From: Candidatus Thiodiazotropha endoloripes | GTDB lineage: Bacteria; Pseudomonadota; Gammaproteobacteria; Chromatiales; Chromatiaceae | Assembly: GCA_001709035.1 (NCBI GenBank) | Contig: LVKA01000019.1 | Coordinates: forward strand, 62,001 to 126,000 | Direction: 5' to 3' | DNA length: 64,000 nt | Part shown: positions 57,708 to 64,000 of the stretch, piece after piece | How the letters are laid out: each line of letters begins with the position of its first letter | Position numbering within the stretch: the stretch's first letter is position 1 | Translations under genes and position numbers: made by a program | The notes under the pieces: model-generated | Database searches by the model: none | What the model was told of the DNA's origin: nothing | What the model saw: the letters and a program-made list of their open reading frames with translations, nothing else

Positions 57708-58721
57708 TCACAGGCAGGTCATTCCGGAAACCCCTTGTGCAACATTTTTCAAGGCCAGCCAGGGGTCTTCCGAATTCAGACCCTTGATCATACGATCAAC
57801 ATCTGAACACTGTATTAGTAATTTTCTCCAAGCGTTGGCCGAACCCCTGGAGAGCGCTTTACTTACCACAGGCTTACGTTTATCCCAAACCCGGTAGGCG
57901 GCCATCACCTGGTTGCTGTTACGCCCCTGTTCCAGCTCATTGGCCATTTCCGCCAGCGTGCGAATCTCACGACTCAGGGCCCACAAAACCACGGGCGCCG
58001 CTACACCCTCCGCCTTCAATGAAGACAACATTCTCAAACCCTTGGCTGTCTGCCCATTCATCAGGGTATCGAGCAGGCTGAACACATCGAAACGGGCACT
58101 GTCCGCAACAGCTTGCATCAACTGATCCTGTGTCACTACCCCTTCCCCCTGCAGCAGTAACAGCTTCTCGATCTCCTGGTTGGCGGCCAGCAGATTGCCT
58201 TCCACCCGATCCATCAGCATCTGTACAACCCCGGCTTCCGGGATCAATCCGGCCTGTCGCAGCCGTTGCTCGATCCACGGCATCAGCCGGTTGCCCTCCA
58301 CCGGCCAGACCTGTATGACCACACCCAGCTGATCGACCGCCTGCAGCCACTTGCTCTTCATCTGCGACTTTTCCAACTTCGGCAGGGTTATCAGCAACAA
58401 CGTATCTTCGGCTGGACGTTGACAGTATTCGATCAGCGCCTTGCCCCCCTCATTGCCGAGCTTGGCGCTGTTCAAGCGCAGCTCAAGCAGTCGCCTGTCA
58501 CCAAACAGGGAGAGACTCTCCGCCGCCTGATTGAGAGCGGACCAGTCGAAGCCACCAACCGGATCCAACACCTCTCTTTCACTGAATCCCTGCTGTCGTG
58601 CAGCCTGGCGTATCTGGTCAGCCGCCTCCATCATCTGCAGCGGCTCATCACCGCTGAGCAGATAGAGTGGCGCCAGATCACGTTTCAATTGGGCGCTGAG
58701 TTGGTCGTTACGGAGTCTCAT
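57708..58721 (-). CDS. holA: DNA polymerase III delta subunit
   Basis: A 337-residue HolA, the clamp-loader subunit that opens the beta clamp. The start MRLRNDQLSAQLKRDLAPLYLLSGDEPLQ and the GxEGNLLAANQEIEKLLLL stretch match the family. No Shine-Dalgarno site is visible before the ATG. A MITE starts 15 bases upstream and separates it from lptE, its usual upstream partner, so its promoter or translation signals may now come from the element. Confidence 0.94.
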   Translation of the reverse strand: MRLRNDQLSAQLKRDLAPLYLLSGDEPLQMMEAADQIRQAARQQGFSEREVLDPVGGFDWSALNQAAESLSLFGDRRLLELRLNSAKLGNEGGKALIEYCQRPAEDTLLLITLPKLEKSQMKSKWLQAVDQLGVVIQVWPVEGNRLMPWIEQRLRQAGLIPEAGVVQMLMDRVEGNLLAANQEIEKLLLLQGEGVVTQDQLMQAVADSARFDVFSLLDTLMNGQTAKGLRMLSSLKAEGVAAPVVLWALSREIRTLAEMANELEQGRNSNQVMAAYRVWDKRKPVVSKALSRGSANAWRKLLIQCSDVDRMIKGLNSEDPWLALKNVAQGVSGMTCL

Positions 58722-58735
58722 GAGGTTTGGTCAGA

Positions 58736-59020
58736 GGGCCTGTTATCACCAATCCAACACGCTCTGCTGGGTCGGTTTTTCTGCCCAGTAAGGCAGAGTG
58801 GGCGTGGTGTAGTTGATCTACATGAGCGATTGATAACGCCGCTGGGCGCTAAAACAGTCCCAGCCCCCTGTTTAAGATACCCATACTGGGGACTTGCGCC
58901 TGAAAAAGCACAACTCGGCGTTGCTCTTCGATCATTTGGAACAACCAAACCTCTCTCCTCGCGCCTTGATTGGCGCTTTTCAGGCGCAACTGGGTGTGTT
59001 GGATTCGTGTTAACAGGCCC
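58736..59020. mobile_element. MITE copy B, ~285 bp with GGGCCTGTTAAC-type terminal repeats
   Basis: GGGCCTGTTATCACCAATCC at the left and GGATTCGTGTTAACAGGCCC at the right (ending 59020) form the terminal repeats. The right side is flanked by TA, the left by GA. The internal layout matches copy A, with the GCGCCTGAAAAAGC ... GGCGCTTTTCAGGCGC inverted repeat at about 58899-58988. It sits between holA and lptE. Confidence 0.85.
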
Positions 59021-59032
59021 TAGCTGTGCGAT

Positions 59033-59551
59033 CTATCTCAATCCGGCTTCCATTCTGCGAATGATCTGTGCCGCAAGATCGCGTCGCATATCATCCATCA
59101 TCAGGGCGGTTTCATTCCTTTGACCCAGCTCGTCACTGCCGCTGAAGCTGAGTTGCCTGACCAATTCCAACGGCTCTTCATGGGGCTCCATCCCACTCCG
59201 GGCGGTGAGCCGGACCCTGGCCCGCAGACGCAACTCATTATCCAGCGCCTTGCCATTGGCATCCACAGAAAGTACCCGGCTGGAGAACTTCTCTTCCAAC
59301 ACCTGAAAGACATATTTCGCCGACTCCCGATCGGGGGAGAGGATCACCCCACCGCCAAGCAGTTCTCTCTGCAGTACGCCGGCAACTGTGTCGATTTGGT
59401 CACCTGCGACGATGTAGAGTCCATTCAGCGCGGCCGAGGGCTGTGCATAGCCTTTCAGATGAAAGCCACAGCCAGAGAGTAAAAGCAGTAGGCTCCCGGC
59501 CAGCCAGGGAGCCAGCAAGCGCCAACGCTGGAGACTACTTGGCAACGACAT
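59033..59551 (-). CDS. lptE: LPS-assembly lipoprotein LptE
   Basis: A 172-residue lipoprotein ([15 protein letters not shown]) that plugs the LptD outer membrane channel for LPS insertion. The family pattern [59 protein letters not shown] is present. It overlaps the end of leuS by 17 bases, the usual leuS-lptE arrangement. Confidence 0.93.
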   Translation of the reverse strand: MSLPSSLQRWRLLAPWLAGSLLLLLSGCGFHLKGYAQPSAALNGLYIVAGDQIDTVAGVLQRELLGGGVILSPDRESAKYVFQVLEEKFSSRVLSVDANGKALDNELRLRARVRLTARSGMEPHEEPLELVRQLSFSGSDELGQRNETALMMDDMRRDLAAQIIRRMEAGLR

Positions 59552-62117
59552 TGACCAGTTTGTTCGGCACTACGATGACTTTCCTCACCGTCGCCTCACC
59601 GACGAAGCGCTGCACATTGTCATTCGCCAGGGCAATCGCCTCGACGGCGGCTCTATCCGCATCCGCCGGCACCTGGATGTTGGCACGCACCTTCCCGTTG
59701 ACCTGCACCACATAGGGCAGACTCTCCTGTACCAGTGCCGCCTCATCCGGTTGCGGCCAGTCACTGGCCAGGATCTCCTCACCGAAGCCTAGTTCCCGCC
59801 AGAGGTGATGGGAAACATGGGGTGCGATCGGCGCCAACAGTCTCAACACCAGGGAGAGCCCCTCTTTCAAAATCGCCAGATCCTGGTCTGAGCCGCCGAG
59901 CTTATAGAGGATATTGGTCATCCCCATACTCGCGGAGACCACATTGTTGAAGCGTTGCCTCTGGTAGTCGTAGAGCGCCTTTTTCAACAGTTCATGCAGC
60001 TCCCGTCGTGCCGCTTTCTGCGCCTCATCAAAGTCAGTCACCTCAGCGAGGGGCTGGCTGAGCTGCTGCTGATACCCGTCAACCAGCGCCCACAGGCGTT
60101 TGATGAAACGGTAAGCTCCTTCCACGCCATCGTCACTCCACTCCAGAGACTGATCGGGGGGAGAGGTGAACATGGTATAGAGCCTGACGGTATCGGCGCC
60201 ATAACGGTCGATCAGTGTCTGCGGATCGACCCCGTTGTTCTTCGATTTCGACATCTTCTCGATGCCGCCGATCTGAACCGCACTGTTATCCGCTTTGAGG
60301 AGTGCCGACAACGGCCGTCCCTTGTCGTCACTGCTGACGTCCACCTCAGTCGGGTTGTACCAGTGTTTGCTGCCATCCTCCGCCTCACGGTAGTAGGTGT
60401 CGGCCACCACCATACCCTGGGTGAGCAGACGGGTGAACGGTTCATTGCTGCTGACCAGCCCCGCATCCCGCAACAGCTTGTGGTAGAAACGGGCATACAG
60501 CAGATGCAGCACGGCATGCTCGATACCGCCCACATACTGGTCCACCGGCAACCAATAGTCGGCCCGCTGATCCAGCATGCTGTCCGCCCCTGGGCAGGCA
60601 TAACGGGCGTAGTACCAACTCGACTCCATGAAGGTGTCGAAGGTATCGGTCTCGCGTTGCGCCGCACCGCCGCACTCGGGACAGGTCACATCTGAAAACT
60701 GCGGGTTGTTTTTGATCGGGTTGATGGTATTTTCGTCGTAGACAATCTCTTCGGGCAGACGTACCGGCAGATCGTCCAGGGGTACCGGCACGATGCCACA
60801 GTGGTCACAATGGACCATTGGGATCGGTGTACCCCAATAGCGTTGCCGTGAGACGCCCCAGTCCCTGAGCCGGTAGTTCTTGGTCTTACCTCCCTTATTC
60901 CGCTCCTGCAGCCACTCGGCGATGGCTTCGAAGGCTTCTGCAGAGGTTTGCCCGGTAAACGGCCCGGAATCGACCAGCACACCCTTTTCAATATAAGCCT
61001 CGGCCTGAATATCCAGCGCCGATCCATCCTCCGGCTGAATCACCTGTTTGATGGGGATACCATATTTTTTTGCGAAGGCGTGGTCCCGCTCATCGTGACC
61101 TGGCACCGCCATTACCGCGCCTGTGCCATAGGTCATCAGGACAAAATTCGCCGCATAGACCGGCACCGGATCACCACTGACGGGATGAATTGCGTCGATG
61201 CCGAGCGGCATGCCCCGCTTCTCGATCGTCTCCAGTTCCGCCTCGGAGGTGCCACCCTGACGGCACTCCTCGATGAAGCCTGCCAATTCAGGATTGTCTG
61301 CCGAGGCCTCCAGGGCCAACGGATGTTCCGCCGCAACCGCCACATAGGTCACCCCCATCAGGGTATCCGGGCGGGTTGTATAGATGGTCAGTCCCTGCTC
61401 AGCCCCTTCGATGGCGAAATCCATCTGCACACCATAAGAGCGGCCGATCCAGTTGCGCTGCATGGTGCGCACCTGCTCCGGCCAGGCCTCCAGCCCGTCG
61501 ATCTCATCCAGCAGCTCGTCGGCATAATCGGTAATCTTGATGAACCACTGGGGGATCTCACGCCGCTCCACCAGCGCCCCGGAGCGCCAGCCCCGACCAT
61601 CGATCACCTGCTCATTGGCCAGCACGGTCTGGTCCACCGGGTCCCAGTTGACCTGGGCATTCTTGCGATAGACCAGGCCCTTCTTGTAGAGCTCGGTGAA
61701 CAGCCACTGCTCCCACTTATAGTAGTCGGGTTGACAGGTAGCCAGCTCCCGCTGCCAGTCGTAACCGAAACCAAGGCGTTTCAGCTGGGACTTCATGTAG
61801 TCGATATTCTGGTAGGTCCAGGCCGCTGGCGCGACCCGGTTCTTCAACGCCGCATTCTCTGCCGGCAGGCCAAACGCATCCCAACCCATGGGTTGCAGGA
61901 CATTCTTACCCAGCATCCGCTGATATCGGGCAATCACGTCACCGATCGTATAGTTGCGCACATGCCCCATATGGAGCTTGCCGCTGGGATAGGGAAACAT
62001 GGAGAGGCAATAGAATTTCTCCTTCTGTGGATCCTCCGTGACTTCAAAGATCTTTGCGCTTTCCCAGTATGACTGGACCTCAGCCTCAAGTTGGGCTGGA
62101 TCGTATTGATTCTGCAT
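59535..62117 (-). CDS. leuS: Leucyl-tRNA synthetase
   Basis: An 860-residue LeuRS. The HIGH-type motif reads [11 protein letters not shown] near residue 45, the CP1 editing domain has [22 protein letters not shown], and the KMSKS motif is [10 protein letters not shown]. The length matches E. coli LeuS (860). It leads the leuS-lptE-holA block. Confidence 0.98.
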   Translation of the reverse strand: MQNQYDPAQLEAEVQSYWESAKIFEVTEDPQKEKFYCLSMFPYPSGKLHMGHVRNYTIGDVIARYQRMLGKNVLQPMGWDAFGLPAENAALKNRVAPAAWTYQNIDYMKSQLKRLGFGYDWQRELATCQPDYYKWEQWLFTELYKKGLVYRKNAQVNWDPVDQTVLANEQVIDGRGWRSGALVERREIPQWFIKITDYADELLDEIDGLEAWPEQVRTMQRNWIGRSYGVQMDFAIEGAEQGLTIYTTRPDTLMGVTYVAVAAEHPLALEASADNPELAGFIEECRQGGTSEAELETIEKRGMPLGIDAIHPVSGDPVPVYAANFVLMTYGTGAVMAVPGHDERDHAFAKKYGIPIKQVIQPEDGSALDIQAEAYIEKGVLVDSGPFTGQTSAEAFEAIAEWLQERNKGGKTKNYRLRDWGVSRQRYWGTPIPMVHCDHCGIVPVPLDDLPVRLPEEIVYDENTINPIKNNPQFSDVTCPECGGAAQRETDTFDTFMESSWYYARYACPGADSMLDQRADYWLPVDQYVGGIEHAVLHLLYARFYHKLLRDAGLVSSNEPFTRLLTQGMVVADTYYREAEDGSKHWYNPTEVDVSSDDKGRPLSALLKADNSAVQIGGIEKMSKSKNNGVDPQTLIDRYGADTVRLYTMFTSPPDQSLEWSDDGVEGAYRFIKRLWALVDGYQQQLSQPLAEVTDFDEAQKAARRELHELLKKALYDYQRQRFNNVVSASMGMTNILYKLGGSDQDLAILKEGLSLVLRLLAPIAPHVSHHLWRELGFGEEILASDWPQPDEAALVQESLPYVVQVNGKVRANIQVPADADRAAVEAIALANDNVQRFVGEATVRKVIVVPNKLVNVVAK

Positions 62118-62208
62118 ATTCAGGCCTGAAATTGTGATTATCTCGGATAATCGCGGAAGGATACCGCAGCAGGCTGCCGACAGAAAGGTTCTCGACTGAA
62201 ACTCTTCG

Positions 62209-62272
62209 CCCGGCGGCGAAATAGTTCGCTTTCAACCGCAGCAGCGCGGCATCGATACACCGCTGTGGCACT
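62209..62272. repeat. CCGGCGGCGAAATAG dispersed repeat, long copy
   Basis: CCCGGCGGCGAAATAGTTCG starts a 60-base stretch that matches the copy at 35182, with GCAGCAGCGCGGCATC ... CGCTGTGGCAC at the right. It lies upstream of leuS. Confidence 0.6.
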
Positions 62273-62310
62273 CAGACCGCGAGTTCACAGCATGAAGTCT
62301 TTTGAGGGGA

Positions 62311-62745
62311 TTATTGGGAAGCGGCCATACCGACCATGGAGCTTTCCGGGTACATGAGGCTGAGGACCATCTCGATTGCCTCCTCCCAGGCCATTTTCAC
62401 CTCAGCGTCATACTCGTCATCAAAACGCTCGATGGTGCTCAACAGGGCATCCCTCCACATCTCAAAGTGACGCTGATCCACTTTCAGACGGGTGTGGATA
62501 CGACCCAGCATCTCTAAATAGAGCACCACACCCGGTTTGCCCATCAGAGCATCCTCAATCATCTGCAGAGTCTCTTTCAATTTACCCTTCAGCTGATCCA
62601 TGTCCCGGGCATGAAAAATCGTGGCGATCTCATCCGATTGAGCGATGAAATGGTCATAGAAGGTATCGTAGAAGCCCTGTTTCAGACTGATCCGACGAAG
62701 ACTCTGTTGAAAGCGCTTTAAGTTGGTTCTAGTGATCGTAGACAT
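62311..62745 (-). CDS. Globin-like protein
   Basis: A 144-residue all-helical protein matching the single-domain bacterial globin fold. The proximal histidine should be that of GRIHTRLKV (about residue 89), followed by the helix RHFEMWRDALLSTIERFDDEYDAEVKMAWEEAIEMVLSLM. A distal Phe-rich stretch is near GFYDTFYDHF. It may bind haem and oxygen or NO. The ATG at 62745 is preferred; a TTG 24 bases upstream is the alternative. Confidence 0.78.
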   Translation of the reverse strand: MSTITRTNLKRFQQSLRRISLKQGFYDTFYDHFIAQSDEIATIFHARDMDQLKGKLKETLQMIEDALMGKPGVVLYLEMLGRIHTRLKVDQRHFEMWRDALLSTIERFDDEYDAEVKMAWEEAIEMVLSLMYPESSMVGMAASQ

Positions 62746-62979
62746 AATATTGGCCAATTGCTCGCCCAACTTAACGGCAGACCCGCAGAAAACTTTCAGA
62801 ACCAGTTAACACTATTCAAACGGTATTCATAAAATTCTCGGCACGCAGATTCCTCAGCTGATTCATGCATATGGTCCAACAAGTGGTACTATTAGCCGGT
62901 CTGGCCCAAGCCTGCAACGCAACCGCATGTCTAGGCAGGCCTAGGGAGAGCGGAATAAAAACCACCAAGAGCTTAGGTA

Positions 62980-63936
62980 ATGAAGCTGATAATACAGATC
63001 CCGTGCTATAACGAAGAACAAACCCTGGCCCTGGCGTTGGCGGAACTCCCCAGAGAGGTAGCTGGATTCGATCAGGTCGAATGGCTGATCATCGATGACG
63101 GCAGCACCGACAACACCCGCCAGATTGCACTGGATAACGGTGTCGACCATGTGGTCGGATATACCAAAAACCAAGGCCTGGCGAGAGGTTTCATGCTGGG
63201 GCTCGATGCCTGCGTCAAACAGGGTGCGGATGTTATCGTCAATACCGATGCAGATAACCAGTACAACGCCGGCTACATACCTGACCTGACCAAACCCATA
63301 GTCGAAGGTAAAGCCGACATGGTGATCGGCGCCCGACCGATCCAGATGATTGAACACTTCTCACTGACCAAGAAGATGCTGCAACATCTGGGCAGCAGCG
63401 TGGTGCGTAAAGTCAGCCATACCAACATCCCCGATGCGCCGAGCGGATTCCGTGCTTTCAGCCGGGAAGCGGCGATGAAGCTGAATGTGTTCAACGAATA
63501 CACCTATACCCTGGAGACCATCATCCAGGCAGGCATGAAACAGATGGCGGTCACCTCGGTGCCGGTGGAGGTCAATGAGGACCTCAGGCCATCCAAGCTG
63601 GTGAAGAGCATCAGCAGCTATATCAAGAAGTCGATCATCACCATTCTGCGGATCTTCGTGGTCTACAAACCGTTTCGCTTCTTTCTGGCGATCGGTCTGG
63701 CCCTGTTCAGTCTGGGTATGATATTGGGTTTACGCTTTCTCTACTACTATCTGACCGGGGACGGGCAGGGCCATGTGCAGTCGGTGGTACTCGCCGGTGT
63801 GATGATGGGTATCGGCTTCCAGACCTTCCTGGTGGCCTTCATCGCCGATCTGTTGAGCGTCAACAGAAAACTGCTGGAAGAGGTGCAATACCGCTTACGA
63901 AAGCTGGAATCGGAGCCACGGCCGAAAAACGAGTGA
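62980..63936 (+). CDS. Family 2 glycosyltransferase with C-terminal membrane segments
   Basis: A 318-residue protein. The N-terminal GT-A domain (MKLIIQIPCYNEEQTL, LIIDDGSTDNT, and the VNTDADNQY metal-binding DxD region) matches family 2 glycosyltransferases of the dolichol-phosphate mannosyltransferase type. Two membrane helices lie at about 230-255 and 270-300. The sugar and acceptor are unknown; polysaccharide or lipid modification is likely. It is the last gene in the window, and no clear neighbour in the remaining 64 bases. Confidence 0.9.
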   Translation: MKLIIQIPCYNEEQTLALALAELPREVAGFDQVEWLIIDDGSTDNTRQIALDNGVDHVVGYTKNQGLARGFMLGLDACVKQGADVIVNTDADNQYNAGYIPDLTKPIVEGKADMVIGARPIQMIEHFSLTKKMLQHLGSSVVRKVSHTNIPDAPSGFRAFSREAAMKLNVFNEYTYTLETIIQAGMKQMAVTSVPVEVNEDLRPSKLVKSISSYIKKSIITILRIFVVYKPFRFFLAIGLALFSLGMILGLRFLYYYLTGDGQGHVQSVVLAGVMMGIGFQTFLVAFIADLLSVNRKLLEEVQYRLRKLESEPRPKNE

Positions 63937-64000
63937 TGGCCCGGATTTGTTTGGGCGATCGGTCCGGCGACTAACGCTCAGTCCCCGCCCCCACCCGCCA

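Noticed and set aside
60948-62072. Plus-strand frame of 374 codons inside leuS
   Set aside because: leuS is intact with HIGH and KMSKS motifs. The plus-strand frame has no recognisable domain.

Overview
The window is a contiguous chromosomal stretch of a gammaproteobacterium with moderately high GC content. Core genes point that way: minCDE, aspartate-type hemB, cobalamin-dependent metH, the leuS-lptE-holA and proA-nadD-rsfS blocks, prlC and a qmcA/nfeD pair. A VPLPA-CTERM sorting signal, a probable choice-of-anchor H protein, many orphan sensory proteins and a probable c-di-GMP enzyme fit an environmental, possibly sulfur-oxidising lineage such as Chromatiales or Sedimenticola/Thiodiazotropha relatives. 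That placement is inference; no sulfur-oxidation gene lies in the window. No rRNA, tRNA, CRISPR array, prophage or full insertion sequence was seen.

Layout. 1-8.1 kb: a cut methyltransferase, a ClC chloride protein, PPK2, a membrane methyltransferase, a Met/His/Gly-rich exported protein, an MlaC-like protein, an SBP-PAS sensor and tsaC. 8.3-12.6 kb: thioredoxin, hemB, aroE, and minCDE on the minus strand. 13-16 kb: a papain-like protease lipoprotein overlapping a small Cys-rich lipoprotein. 16-25.5 kb: a PAS-PAS-GGDEF protein, a VPLPA-CTERM protein, gamma carbonic anhydrase, lemA with a GIDE/EF-hand protein, a CNP1-like protein and prlC. 25.9-30 kb: a tightly overlapping transporter-CBS-ttcA operon, divergent from qmcA-nfeD. 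30-39.2 kb: two unusual response regulators, stress and repair enzymes (VOC, quinone oxidoreductase, uracil-DNA glycosylase, OsmC, MsrA), an orphan Cache sensor and a tail-anchored response regulator. 39.5-43.3 kb: metH. 43.7-46.3 kb: envelope and small proteins. 46.4-51.2 kb: a Na/Pi cotransporter and two CNNM/CorC proteins. 51.8-53 kb: a Lys-rich protein and a WYL regulator. 53-62.1 kb: the rsfS-nadD-proA / holA-lptE-leuS region, split by two MITE copies and by a small block of EF-hand and retropepsin genes. The end holds a globin and a family 2 glycosyltransferase.

The most distinctive non-genic feature is a family of short elements ending in GGGCCTGTTAAC. Two near-full copies of about 284 bp (53096-53378 and 58736-59020) are about three-quarters identical by eye, and many solo ends are scattered through the window. 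Several ends abut gene termini, and in three genes they supply the stop codon. A second short dispersed repeat occurs at three places. The genes do not form one pathway: this is housekeeping backbone with accessory sensing and envelope genes between the blocks.
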